Shown here piece by piece: positions 12,401-24,900 of a DNA stretch of 64,000 bases (its first letter is position 1; every line of letters begins with the position of its first letter). This DNA comes from Argopecten irradians. Lineage: Eukaryota > Mollusca > Bivalvia > Pectinida > Pectinidae. The stretch lies in contig NC_091136.1 of assembly GCF_041381155.1 (NCBI RefSeq), positions 49,032,284 to 49,096,283 on the forward strand, read 5' to 3'. The notes below the pieces were generated by a model, which searched no databases, had not been told where the DNA came from, and worked only from the letters and a program-made list of their open reading frames with translations. Position numbers and translations under genes: made by a program.

Positions 12401-15400
12401 TCCACCATGATGATCTGTGAGTTAGCTGTATCTAGACGATAATCCACCATGATAATCTGTGAGTTAGCTGTATCTAGACGATAATCCACCATGATAATCT
12501 GTGAGTTAGCTGTATCTAGACGATAATCCACCATGATAATCTGTGAGTTAGCTGTATCTAGACGATAATCCACCATGATAATCTGTGAGTTAGCTGTATC
12601 TAGACGATAATCCACCATGATAATCTGTGAGTTAGCTGTATCTAGACGATAATCCACCATGATGATCTGTGAGTTAGCTGTGTCTAGACAATAATCCACA
12701 ATGATAATCTGTGAGTTAGCTGTATCTAGACGATAATCCACAATGATAATCTGTGAGTTAGCTGTGTCTAGACAATAATCTTAATGATAATCCATGTGTG
12801 AGTTAGCTGCATATAGACTACAATCTACATTAAAAATCTGTGAGTTAACTTATCTAAACATTAATCCACAATAGTAGTCTGTGCTTAAGAGTTAGAACCC
12901 ACTACTTGCACATAAAGGGTAAAAACCCTTAAAGGATTAGCTTTGAAAAGCCTCCAATTCCTCTTGGACATTGTGCTTATTGGTACTTGTATTAATTAAA
13001 TCCAATAGAAAACATCACAAAAGTGCGCTCATCAAATAAGTAAGATTCAATGTACATCATAAGATTGAGGTAATTTCTTAGAATTAGAACTTATCAAAAT
13101 ATAATTTTGACTTTCAAGGCAACAAATAGTTCTGCTCAGACAGGAGCAATTGAGGATGACAAATCTGATAAAACACCAGAGGTCTCTGATACCGAGAAAA
13201 CAAAAACCACACCTGGAGATACAGCCAAATCTCCAACCCCAGCCAAACCAGCATCCAGGAGGAAGAGAGAGATCACCAAGAATGCTTCTCCTGTAAAACA
13301 GGTATATAATCAACTCATAAAAGGTAGCTCCTTTTGAGGAAGCTACTAAGCTAAAATGTTGATAGGCCAAAACATCACATGAATAAGCTAAATGTCATGT
13401 TATTTGAAAATGAGAAATATTTTGATGTTTGTAACATAACACTGAGTGAGTCATAGCTTTTCTTTTGTGTTTTAGTCAAGTCTTAATTTCCATTTTAACC
13501 TACTTTGATCATAAATTGTTTGGCAAGACATCATGATTTCTACTTCTTATTCTTGTGATTTATAGGGATTTAAGTCTGGTGCTAACAGATTTACTCATAT
13601 TTTGATATTTACTTTGTTTTCCATATTGACTAATTTTTTTCACATACTGTATTGCTGACACATTTAATCATTAATACATTTTAAAATTTTAATACTTTCC
13701 GATTCAATTGTACATTTGTATTTTTTTTTCAAATGACTTTGATTGAATTGCATATACCCCGGTAATTTGACATTTACCTAATTTGGAATATAGTTAGTGG
13801 ACATAAAGTAGCATTTTGGAAAGGAGGTTAATAGGCATATCCTGATGTCCAATCCATTTGATGTATATAATATCAATAAAATCTTGTTGAAATCGTAATT
13901 GAAAATTAGAGTGGAAAGGAGGTTAATAGGCATATCCTGATGTCCAATCCATTTGATGTATATAATATCAATAAAATCTTGTTGAAATCGTAATTGAAAA
14001 TTAGAGTGGTTTTCTGTAGAAATTGACAACATCAGCACATCAACACACCCAGAGGTTGTAGGATTTGATCCTAGGTGGGGGAATCAGATGCAAGGAGACT
14101 TATAATTAGAGATGCTGAACCACACAAAATTTTTAAAGTTTTGTTTTTAGATAAATTTGTTAAAAGTGATCAGACTAGAATCTGATATTCAATATAGTTA
14201 CAGGAAATCACTTAGACTTTGATTTATCCATGTTTGGATAAATATAGAATCGGTGAATCTGCAATCAGTAGAAAACTAACACTATTATCACAGAATGGTT
14301 GAGACAGATAATGAATATGTAATTCTTATTTGTAACATCAGTTACTTTTCTTGATAATATTATTTTTTCAAAAAACATTTTTTGTCCTTAAATTAGGTAA
14401 ACAAAACATCTGGAGCATCCACATTAAAGGCAGGAGAAAAGGTAATGGAAATTCTGTCAACACAAATACTAAAACTAAGACATTGTCAATCTAATTATAA
14501 TTGTTCAATTTTATTATTTTATTAGACATACTTCAGAAGAGTTTTCAAATAAAAAAAATCTTATTTTCATGCATTCAGACCTTTTGGGATAGAATATATG
14601 GCTTAAAACAAGTTGAAGATTCTTTGGTTTACATAGACATATACAATTGTTCATAATTTGGATTTGTATATGACCTAATGTTGTTTCAGTTTGACATTAC
14701 AATTGTTTATAATTTAGATTTATATATGACCTAATGTTGTTTCAGGTGGACAGACATTTCTATCTGAGTGCCTGGAAGGATGGTGTGTATGCCTATATCC
14801 TCTCCATCAAGAGGAAAGATGCCGACAGCTTATTAGACACTGCTGATAACGCCTCCCCCAAACCCCCAAAACCATTCCATGTAGAAGGTAAGGCAGTTAT
14901 AAAAAATGTTTTAACAGATATGTGAAGCTAACACTTTACACAATCCATGTTTCAATGTAACATATAGAATATAATATCTTTATAGGATGTGATGAAAGGT
15001 ATCTGCTACAACTGCATTTTAGTATATTGAGGCACATTATTGTTGAAACTTATCAAAACAAATTTTCCAACAGTCCAATGGTTATCAAGATTTCATTGCA
15101 TAACGTGAAATACTACTTTTGAAGAAAGTACTCTTAAACATATCATTTTATAAAAAATACAATATTGAAAAGTGTTTTGAGTTTCCATGTCAAGATGCCT
15201 AGTCTCATACCACTAAAAGTTTTAAACCTGTTATTATAGAATTGATAAGATATAATGTAGTATTAAGATGCTGAATGGTTAAATGTTTTGTTGTATACAG
15301 TTACAATTGAAATGATCGGGGACCATGAGTATATCTCTGCCCAGGATTGGCCGCTATTGATTGTAAGTATACTTTATTCACAAAGCTTTTTATTTGATTT

Positions 15401-18400
15401 TAAAGTACAACTAAAAACCATGAAAATCAAATCTGGTAGAGAGATTGATGTTATGATGTGGTATGGATAAAATCCATTAATTGAGAAGGTTACATTATAC
15501 TGGTTATACTATCCATGCTGTCATGAGTGTGGGATATTTAATTGTGATGCTAGTCCTGAGATTGTGGTTCTGGTTTTATAGTTCTACGGTGTGATGGGCC
15601 TTGTATATATAACATACGGTATTGCCTGGCTGATCATGCTGGCCTGCAGCTGGAGGGACCTCCTCAGAGTACAGTTCTGGATCGGAGCTGTCATTGCACT
15701 GGGTAGGTGTACACAAGTTAAATATATAATGTTGTTTTTCTGTAAAAACTAGGGTGAATTATTCTGTTGGAGCAGTCAGCCTTAACTATACTGTATCATT
15801 TGGTAAGGTTTGATATAACTGGAGTGTTTTGATTTGTAAATGTTTAAATATGTATAGTAAGGATATATATAAGGCCAAACTGCTAAAAGCAAACCACAAT
15901 TAATGTAGGATATTTGTTTCACTGATTGTCTGGTTACTGTGTTATATTGTAACATTACAGGTATGCTGGAGAAGGCTGTGTTCTATGCCGAGTTCCAAAG
16001 CATTTCAAGCACAGGCCAATCAGGTAAATAAAACATAAAAATGTAGATAATATATCAGCCATTGTATAATGTCCATGGTATTGTGTCTTCCCTCGAAAAA
16101 TGGGAGACAAACTTAAACTGTACAGACTATATCATTCAAACCACTGGAGATATTTCGACAGAATTTACAGTATAATGCTATCACCCATATTCTATGTCCA
16201 AAGGTGCCTGTGTTTTTCACTATATCATGTCTTACCTTCTTTAATGCTACAATATAACTTATAGAATAGTTTTACTTCATGAAAACTAAATGTAAAGTGT
16301 TGATGGTACATAACTGGATAGCTATGTTGTGATGTACAGGAATATACAAAGTTAGAAATTCTACATAGCACTATCTGAATTTAAAGATGCTCCACTGCTG
16401 ACAAATGGAAATTTTTCTCTATCAAAAACAAGAGCAGACGATTTAGCATTTTTCTTCAGTTCCGAAAGTTACTTAACACCATTACCACCATTGAAAAGTT
16501 TGAGCTTCTAATTTTACTTCAAGATAAAAATATTAAAAATAATTTATTGCATCCCGAAAAAAATCTGTGGCACTATGTCCTATATGGAATGTAGTACTGA
16601 CTACGCATGCACCGAGAGCAAAATTTTAAAGTATTATTTGTGTTGATTAGAAATATATATACATGATTAAACATTTGACAGGTATTGTTTAATGATGGGT
16701 ATCACTTATGCTCTGTCGGCGGTGGAGCATCTTTAAGATAAAGCTCAAGTTTAAATGAAGACTTTCAATTTTTGTGTCGCCTGCAACGCAAGGGTGACAC
16801 ATTGATATCACTATGTCAGCGGCGGCATCTGGAAAACGTTTTAAGTATTTATTGTCTGATTTCAACCAAATTTGGTATATTGCTTTATAACAATGAGATC
16901 AATGGTCAAAATCCGTCAATATTTGCAATAGTTACGGGACTTTGAAATCGTCTAAACAGATAAATCCATGGTTTCCGCTTGATGATTTTAGTATTTATTG
17001 TTCAATTTCAACTAAATTTGGTATATTGCTTTGTATCAATGAGATCTCAGATGGTTTGATACTGGTCAAAATCCGTCAATATTTGCAAGAGTTACAGGAC
17101 TTGATAACTTCACTTAGTTATTAACAATATTTTCAACTGTAAATAACTTTTTTGTGATGGTTTAAACTGCTGTGCAGGCAACACATCCACTTCCGTGGAA
17201 TTCTTGTTCTTTGATATGTTCCAAATTTAGCATAGCATTACTGCATATTATGACAGAATTTTTTTTTTCAGTAAAAGGAGCTGTGATTTTTGCTGAGTTT
17301 GTGTCATGTATGAAGAGGACATTGGCTAGAATCCTGGTGATCATAGTCAGTCTAGGATTTGGTATTGTGAAGTAAGTTAATGTGGGCAAGTGACACACTC
17401 AAACTATACAGTATATATAACACATGCCTTGTTAAAGTGGCACTCTGAAACTATACTGAATATCTTCAACACTCACTAAGGACTTGTTAAAGTTGAGTCA
17501 TTTGATATGAAATGGAATGACTTGTGTTTCAGACCTAGACTGGGACCTACATTCCATAAAGTGATAGGTGTGGGAGCACTCTACTTCTTTGTCAGCTTGA
17601 TTGAGGGCTGTATGAGACAACTTCAGGTAATCCTCTAATTTAATTTTGTTTCTTTTTAGGAGATACTCTCAGGTAGTCCTCTAACTTACTATACTTACCG
17701 CTTAAATAATTGTAACAAAGGAGGGGTCGCATATTAATGAACCAAAATGTAAGTTTTGGACAAAAAAGTCAGCCATATTTTAAATCTTTCTGTTCTCAAG
17801 GTACAATAATCTGTTACAGTAAAACATGCATATGCCTTTTATCCTTTGAGACGCATTACTATGTCTTTTATCCTTTGAGATGCATTACTAGGTCATGATT
17901 CACATGTAAAAGACTCGCAAGTTGATGTAATATGGGATACAATTCTGATGTTAAGAGGCATCACATGTTGTAAAACATTGTTAAATCCATGGAAAGGGGG
18001 CATTCAACTCTTCAGCTTCTCTCTAGAAAAGGGGAATACAATATATTGTTGCTATACAGCAGGCTGTATGGATCTACTAGGGTTTTGCCCAATAACAAAG
18101 ATTTAAAGGGACAATTCGCTCAGGCTAATTCTTTTACATAACCAAGAAGCAAAATATGGCATAAATGTATTGTTCTACATTTCTTATGAAACATATAACA
18201 TAAAATATTGACAAATTCCACGTCATTGTTTAGTATTTCAATTAATATCGTTGAAATATCAAATCGTTGATCAATACGATTAAGTAGGTACAATATGGCC
18301 GCTGTACCCATGCATGAGCCAAAGTCACGCACGTTAAGCAAATAAACTACATAACCACTGAGAAGGTGATGAAATGGTTTTTAGGCAAGACAATTCACCT

Positions 18401-21400
18401 AATAAGGTAAACACACTACTGTCAGAGCGATTTGAGCAGTTCTAGACAAAAGTTGCATTACTCTACGAGCAAGGGACAGGGTTCGGCATACAAGAAGTTC
18501 GATCACAATGTGTAATGGCGGACAGCGAGCGAGTTTGAACATCTACACACATGTCACAACCATGGGCTTTTCAGGCATATCACAGTAAAACTGAATAATC
18601 TAATTTCCATTAGAACTAGTTTTTTCCGAAATATGTACAAATTTTAATGTTCTCTTAGACTGAATTGTCCCTTTAAAATAAAATAACTGTTTTCTTATTC
18701 TAAGGTTGGTCATTAATAATGCAGAGCTAATGTGTAATAAGTGATTTTGTTTGAAAAAAAAATCTGTTGTCTAGTTTTACAGCCTTTGATGTGAAATATA
18801 AGTCTATTTGCCACTTCATTGGTATATAAAAGGTTTGAAGGTAAAGTTCCCAAAACAAGGTATGATTTTTGCATTTCAGACCAAGGGAGACAACTCTAAA
18901 GACATCCTGGCAGCACAGATTCCACTAGCTGTTATTGATGCCTCCATCTGCTGGTGGATATCCTTTAATGTTTATTATTCATCAGATCTTCTGCTTGATA
19001 ATATCACTGGGTATTTAACAAATGAATCCTAAAAAATTATTGGATCTTCTGCTCGATAATGTCATTTGGGTATTTTTAACAATGAATCCTAAAAATGGAT
19101 AAACCTACCGAAATTTTCACTTTAAGATAAGATATACATGTATTAACAATGAAAGATTATCATACATTACCATATTAGAATTTTTTTTATCCTTAACTGA
19201 CATCACATCTTTGCGAGTCTGATCCAGACTACAAGGACACTGAGACTGAGGAGGAACATCGTCAAATTGTCCTTATACAGACATTTTACAAACTTACTCA
19301 TATTTGCTGTTCTAGGTAAGATTTACAGGAAATCATCTGTGATGACGATGGCACATTTATACCGTGTTATACGCCCACATCACTGTACCTGATTATAATG
19401 ATATTTCCCCCTGACACGATTATAATAATACTATCATACCATGTTTTTCCATGATTATAATAATGCCATTATACCATGCTTTCCTCTGACGTGATTATGA
19501 TATTTCAATCACACCATGTTTTCCCCCTGACGTGATTATAATAATACCATTATAACATATTATACACTAACATATTTGTATCTGGTAATGTTTGACAATG
19601 GTCTGCCCGTTGATGTGTTTCAGCTTCTGTGGTGTATATGATCTGGTCTCTATCAACACACAAGTTAAAAGTCTGTATAACAGTAAGTATTCTCCTGTAG
19701 TTACAGAACCAATGACGTTTGGTTACTTTAATGTAAATTGACCTTGCCTTTTGCTCCCAATTAAAAGTTTTTCTCACAAAAATAATATTTTCACAAACAC
19801 ACACAGCCTACACAGCAAGTAGAATTGCTGTTAGCAAAGATGCTGAAACCACTATAAAAGATGACTAAAGTTGTAAAATTTACTAAAAGTTTTGTGATAA
19901 AACAATGTAAACACTACTTTCAGGACTGGCGAGAGTTGTGGGTGGATGAAGCTTTCTGGCACTTACTGTTTTCTGTGATGCTGTTAGTGATCATGGTGCT
20001 ATGGCGACCATCCATCAACAACCAGAGGTTTGTATCACCTGAGTGGAGATCATACTGGTAGTCAAGTGGAAATCAAACGTCTTTATTGCATTTATAGACT
20101 TATTTATATATGCTAACATTTAAACAATACATATTCTTTAATATTGAGTACACATTACACACAACAGCATGTTTTACTTGTCAGACTAATGGTCTGTCTA
20201 TACTATACTTTGGATTGTTGTCCATCAACATTCTCTGTATAATTTATAATCCCACTTCTAGTAAACTCTTGGTTTGATTTTTACAGTATTGAAGCTGGAA
20301 TAACCGTGGATTCAGTAATTAAAGCAACATCATTTCATTCTCAATTTACTGTTATGATCTCTAAGAGTTTTCTTTTCACCCCTTTATCTTCAGATCAGAA
20401 TCCCTATGTTACACAGGTATATATTCTAATCCTTGTTATGTTTTACAGGTATGCATTCTCACCTCTGTTAGATGCTGCTGATGAGGAGGATGATGAGTCG
20501 TTGATGAACGATGCCTTTGGTGAGTGTTCCAATTATGGGATAAAGCAAAACCTTGATACTGTACTTAGGAGCCCTGTTTAATAGCAGTCCTTTTTCTTAG
20601 ACTTAAAATTATAGAAGTTCTGTAATATGTAAATAAGTTGTTGAGTGTAATATTGATCTCCTGTTACTGTTATTCTTCTAAAATAAATTTCTAGTTTGGT
20701 TTTTTCTGTAGATGGCATGAAGATGAGGGGTGTAAAGAGTCCTGTGAATGGATCACCGAAGCAGAGAGATGGCAGGGCCACTATCGTAAGTGTATATAGT
20801 GTAACAATATTAACAATATTTAAACAAAGAGACCACAAATTTCATATGTAGGTTCCCCTAGAGCCCTTGTTGTGCATATTGCATGTTGGGACCGATCCGT
20901 CAACAAGATGGCCGCCAGGCAGCCACCTTGGATTTTGATTGTTAAAGTTTGTTATCACTATTTCTCAGAAAGTGCTGAAGAGATCTGTCTCAAATTTCAT
21001 ATGTAGGTTCCCTTAGGGCCTTAGTTTTGCATATTTCATTTTGGGACCGAACGGTGACCAAGATGGCCGAAAGGCCGCCATCTTGGATTTTGATAGTTGA
21101 AGTTTGCTACCGATATTTCTCAGAAAGTACTGAAGAGATCTGTCTCAAATTTTATATGTAGTTTGTTTGAAAAAGTTTGAAAAGCATTCTTTGGTGCAAG
21201 ATCCCTCTGGGATCTCATGTTATGTAGTAAGATTTACACCTTTTGGTGTTTTTAATAAGTTTACAAAACTTTAATTACTGACATCTTGACCGACAAAATA
21301 ACAAAGTTCTAAATGTCATGATAAATTGTATGTACTCTTGCCGATTTTATCTACAGGAGGATGATCTGAAGTGGGTGGAAGAAAACATTCCAACATCTAT

Positions 21401-21935
21401 CACTGACAAGTAAGAGTCATGTTTATTATAAGGATTAGAACCATTCTGATAATTTAATTATAAATTAAGCTAGTTGTAAGCAGGATAACCTATTGCCAAA
21501 ACTATCCAGGGTTAATGTCCTTCAAATACCCTTGTAGTGCTTTATTGATAATGTACCAAACATTCGTTTTTACATAATTATTTATCTCAACTGCTATTGC
21601 AACCACCACTGTTGTCAGTAATGAGGTACAATTTATTTACTAAATAGGTTACTTTACATTACTTTATTTTCACATTAATTCACGATTCATGACTGTAAAG
21701 TATCTTTAAATTTTGTAATTCCCTTTTTATATTATAATTCCTTAAAAAAAATTAACTCGTGTGTGAGGTCTCACCAAATTATGTGATAATTTGTATTTCG
21801 CAAAATTAGCATGGATTTCAAAGTCATCAGGATAATGTTGAATTGATATTTCTCTTCAGGGCACTACCCAGCCTACTGGATGACTCAGAAGAAGAAATGA
21901 TGACAGCAAAATATGAAGTCAACAAGATGCAATAG
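6458..21935 (+). CDS. TMEM87A: Transmembrane protein 87A/B homologue (GOLD-domain seven-pass Golgi protein)
   Basis: Golgi membrane protein of the GOLD-domain seven-helix (GOST) family, linked to retrograde trafficking. 21 exons: 6458-6559, 8716-8776, 8955-9052, 9414-9545, 9980-10024, 13119-13301, 14397-14441, 14746-14887, 15301-15362, 15582-15702, 15961-16023, 17272-17371, 17533-17626, 18880-18957, 19207-19315, 19624-19682, 19924-20027, 20449-20519, 20712-20785, 21357-21409, 21860-21935; 623 aa, phase preserved throughout. It has an N-terminal signal peptide, a lumenal GOLD-type domain to ~285, then seven hydrophobic segments starting at [16 protein letters not shown]. Family signatures are [55 protein letters not shown] and [17 protein letters not shown], and the tail is acidic. 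Residues ~147-222 form a Ser/Thr/Pro/Lys-rich, probably disordered insert, which may explain why it is longer than vertebrate versions (~555 aa). The A/B paralogue split is not resolved. Intron 14 is U12-type; intron 5 contains a minisatellite. Confidence 0.93.
6815..7250. mobile_element. Long-armed foldback element in TMEM87A intron 1
   Basis: The left end (GGTTGGGCACATGTAAATTT, then ATTGCTATTGTAGCGATATA) is the reverse complement of the right end (TATATCGCTATAATAGCAAT...ACATGTGCCCAACC). Pairing continues inward (GAGATAAAAATGCTTGCGCTCAAA against TTTTGAGCGGAAGCATTTTTATC; CTGAAACGTGCAG against CTGCAAGTTTCAG), giving arms of roughly 150-170 bp. No coding capacity was seen. A non-autonomous inverted-repeat transposon; outer edges are approximate. 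Confidence 0.7.
7430..7480. repeat. Short palindrome in TMEM87A intron 1
   Basis: AAGATGGCCGTCACAGCCGCCATCTT forms a near-perfect hairpin. It sits among diverged repeats of a 'CTTGCCTGAAATGATCCTG'-like phrase seen near 6790, 7530 and 7640. Probably degenerate transposon sequence. Confidence 0.4.
10182..12785. repeat. 42-bp minisatellite, about 62 copies, TMEM87A intron 5
   Basis: A head-to-tail array of the 42-bp unit built from GATAATCCACCATGATAATC, TGTGAGTTAGCTGTATCTAG and AC. Variants at a few positions (ccacc/ccaca, gacgat/gatgat/gacaat) are shared between neighbouring units, and a few units are shortened. Degenerate units continue to ~12880. The array is flanked by TMEM87A exons 5 (ends 10024) and 6 (starts 13119), so it is intronic. 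Because 42 is a multiple of three and the unit has no stop on one antisense frame, long antisense open frames appear (up to 357 codons repeating [14 protein letters not shown]). I read these as a by-product. Confidence 0.97.
13818..14007. repeat. Exact 95-bp tandem duplication
   Basis: The unit starting GGAAAGGAGGTTAATAGG at 13818 repeats without visible change from 13913, ending near 14007. It is in TMEM87A intron 6. The identity implies a very recent duplication, or possibly an assembly artefact. Confidence 0.9.
14649..14745 (+). repeat. Duplicated 3' splice site upstream of TMEM87A exon 8
   Basis: A ~56 bp segment ending in GACCTAATGTTGTTTCAG occurs twice in tandem; the two AGs end at 14689 and 14745. 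The second copy abuts exon 8 and keeps the frame. Using the first would add 56 nt and shift the frame. Confidence 0.8.
16385..16732. mobile_element. TTAA-flanked MITE (piggyBac-like) in TMEM87A intron 11
   Basis: Terminal inverted repeats AGATGCTCCACTGCTGACA and TGTCGGCGGTGGAGCATCT are flanked by TTAA at 16381-16384 and 16733-16736, the target-site signature of piggyBac-type insertion. No coding capacity. A second copy with the same interior (CTTCAAGATAAAAAT, CCTATATGGAATG in reverse complement) starts near 42317; a poor third may lie near 4538. Confidence 0.72.
16772..17190. mobile_element. Short element with two ~146 bp tandem units, TMEM87A intron 11
   Basis: Begins with a hairpin-capable GTGTCGCCTGCAACGCAAGG and ends near GTGCAGGCAACACA. 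Between these, two diverged units share TATTTATTGT...CAAATTTGGTATATTGCTTT...GGTCAAAATCCGTCAATATT, starting near 16845 and 16990. The build (terminal palindrome plus internal ~150 bp repeats) resembles the Helitron-like families elsewhere in the window, but the repeat sequence differs. Confidence 0.5.
18107..18672. mobile_element. TTAA-flanked MITE in TMEM87A intron 13
   Basis: Terminal inverted repeats AGGGACAATTC and GAATTGTCCCT are flanked by TTAA at 18103-18106 and 18673-18676. The interior of ~550 bp has no recognisable transposase. A non-autonomous element with piggyBac-like target choice. Confidence 0.75.
18958..19206 (+). other. Minor-class (U12) AT-AC intron, TMEM87A intron 14
   Basis: The intron starts ATATCCTTT, an exact U12 5' splice site, and ends CAC after TCCTTAAC (19190-19197), an exact U12 branch site 10 nt from the 3' end. 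Splicing TGG TGG to ATC TTT GCG AGT gives [20 protein letters not shown], continuous with the conserved TMEM87 helix. No GT-AG choice preserves this frame and the family sequence. Confidence 0.88.
20835..21228. mobile_element. Truncated Helitron-like element, TMEM87A intron 19
   Basis: Two to three ~156 bp units (AAGATGGCCGCCA, TTGGATTTTGAT, ATTTCTCAGAAAGT, CAAATTTCATATGTAGGTTC) end with GATCCCTCTGGGATCTCATG, the same terminus as the elements at 27331 and 48998. The hairpin/CTAA end is missing, so this is a truncated copy. Confidence 0.75.
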
Positions 21936-24900
21936 TGAGAATTGTAACGTATCGTTTAAGCCAACTGTTTTTGTGATATTGAGATAATATACTGTTTTAG
22001 TGAATTTTAACTTCAATTCACTACAAATGATGTGTGTCCTGAGAATCTAACACCTGTTTCAACCATGAGAAGCTGCTTAATATCGTAAACATGTGATAGA
22101 TCCAGTTGGCATGGATCTTTTTATCAGATGATTGTTGTAGCAGTATTACTGAGAAATCCTAGTATCAGATATAGGGGCCTAATTGGTAGTCTCCTTTATT
22201 ATGGAGTCCCTGTAAAAGAGCAGCACCTTATTCAAATAATGTCATGCATATGATATTGAAGAATATTTTACAAATGTGGTCTTGGAGAAAGTATGAAGTC
22301 TTTCTTATTTCAATGTCAGAATCTTGAAAAGGTTTTGATATTACTGTTTAAATTTAGACTTTTGATTAAGATTATGTTGTATTTGCACATGGTTCCACTT
22401 AGTTTCAAAACTTTATCTAATTCACAATTCAAAAACTGAAACAAAATTCAGACAGGTCCAATACTACCTTAATACAAGAAATATTTAGATTCCTTTAATC
22501 CATGTTGTGTGAATTTTGTTCCAGTAACCTTAGTGAAAAAACCTTGTATAAGGTGCAGACATTTAAGCTTTCAATTTAAGCAGGATTATTAGCATACATT
22601 ATTTTATCCTGTTACAAAGCATTTCAGAAAAATGATATGTTGAATAAGTTCAGATCAAAATGGTCTGTTTTCCTTGAAAGTCATTACAGTTTTGTATATG
22701 GTTGTCGATATCAGGATTGTAGACTAGGTGTGTACTGGCTTTAGTACTAATGACTGTATACATATACCTGTATTCCATCTTAACATATTAGTTATTTTGA
22801 GGATAGACATTGGATTGTTACAATATTAGTTTCTGAACGAACATTACACTATTTTACTTGTTTACAAAAGGAGTGAAAACTTGTCTCAATTTAAGCAAAG
22901 TTTATTATGTAAGTAAACATTATTTCTCTGGCAAATACATGTATGACATTACATTCACACATAGGACGTCTCAGTCAATACCTTTTTTTCAGGAAGGAAT
23001 AACTCTAATATAGCAAATTGCAGAAAGCAGGTAAAGAAACACCTTTTGGAATCATTTAAATGAAAGTACATTTTGCACGATTATATATCTTTAATATTCC
23101 AATTAGATTTCATTATTTTTTATTCCATTGGTTTCATCAAATTTTCTTGAGCATGCTCCAAAAGATTTGCTTTGGAGATTATGACATAATTATGATATGA
23201 ATGAAACAATACCTTTTCTTTTGTGCCATATAGCACAATAATACTTGTTTTCTGTTTTGTTTAAGCATATCTGGCTGATAACAATCCAATTTTTTTTTAT
23301 TTGATGTTAAATGTGATGAACAAATTATCATTATTTCAAATGAAAGCAAATTAATATATTATTTTATTAAACTTTTTTGACACTTGCTGTTAATGTAGCT
23401 TAATCATATTATTAAATAATCATATGTTATGAATTGTGTTGTATGGTAATGATGTACTGTGGATTGATCAGTAACTGGGCATACATGTTTAAATTAATCG
23501 AGTGAAGTTGTTCAGTCAAATCGGCAGTATTATACAAAGCTGTTTAATACTGTAACTGCACTTGGCGGGATATCTGTATTGGTTGCTAATTATCGAAACT
23601 ACTTACCTGGTTAATTTATCCTATGGTTTATCTGTATATTACAGAGTTATCTGCCTTTACAGGTAGGTATCGATTGTTACAGCAGGTGTTTGTGTGCACG
23701 TCCTTTTTAGAGAAAACGACGTAATTTTTTTCATGATGTAATGACGTCACAATCGATACCTACTCAATGGCAGACAACTCTGCAATATGCAAATTTGAAA
23801 TATTTTTTTATGAGTTATTGATGTTGATAAATTCATCAAAATAAATGAATTTCTAGACCTCTTGACACTATATAAAGTTGGAGTTTGAAAGTTGGCATGT
23901 TTGCATTACATTTAGATGTTTGGTGTTGAAGAGAAGTTTGTTTGAAACACATAAATACATTGATAAGTTTGTTTGAAACACATAAATACATTGATAGATA
24001 ATGGCAACTGATTTGTAGACATCCTGCAAATTGTTTCTTTCCATTAAGTGTTTTACGTATAAATAGTGCTCGATCTCTACATGTTCTGTGCACATAGTAC
24101 CACAGAAGTCAATGTATCGTGATGATTGAAACATTTGATTGTGCAATTGACAACTCGGTTTGTCTACAGAAATCATGATACAGCATCAGAGGAAGATAAT
24201 ATACCGCCATTTTAATATTGTCATCATTAACTGTGTACATGTATTGAGTGAAAAGCCATTACCATGTTCTTTGAGCGATACTTTGTGTGTGTTGAGAGAG
24301 TGTGTATGTGCTATATACATTATTCTCATTTAACTTTTCATTTGTGACCTCAGTACTTTTACTGTCAAGTCATTAGATGAGATTGAGTGTAAATTAAGCG
24401 ATTTTTCATATATACTGAATTACATACTGGAAGTAAATTTTTGTGGTTTTTGGATTTACTTAAATTCACAAGTATTTAACATGAAAATATTAATATTGGC
24501 ATATTACACACGTTACATTAAATCAAACCAATGAAGATAACATTGTAAATACAAGTATTGAATGCCAAGATTAGATAAAAAGATGAAGAATGACCTCCAA
24601 CTTTCAAATTTACATCATTTTATTGCTATAGTTACATGGTTGTGTACGACTTTAATCATCTGATAATAATAGTCTGTTAGTCATGAAAGGAGTTGTGTGA
24701 GGAATTAGGTAGCTGTTGTGTAACTGTCTTTATAAGGGAGTAGTGAAATATTGTGCGAATGCTTTATGAGAGAATCTTTGTATTTATTTATGGAGTGTAA
24801 ATAGTGGTATTTGTATGGAGCCATCATCAGAGGAAGTCTTTGTATATATAACTTCTGTCAATCCTTGTATGTATATATTGCTATTTAATCATATACAGTA

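Noticed and set aside
10199..12741. Long antisense open frames (up to 357 codons) as a repetitive protein gene
   Set aside because: They arise from a 42-bp tandem unit without stops, lie inside an intron of the opposite-strand gene, and have no splice sites, signal peptide or start context. Units of irregular length break the frame.
10182..12785. CRISPR-like array
   Set aside because: There are no unique spacers; the whole 42-bp unit repeats head to tail in a eukaryotic intron.
18880..19032. Longer TMEM87A exon ending at a GT (AAT|GTTTAT) or at the stop at 19032
   Set aside because: No acceptor fits that phase, and the family sequence after WW is recovered only with the AT-AC splice.
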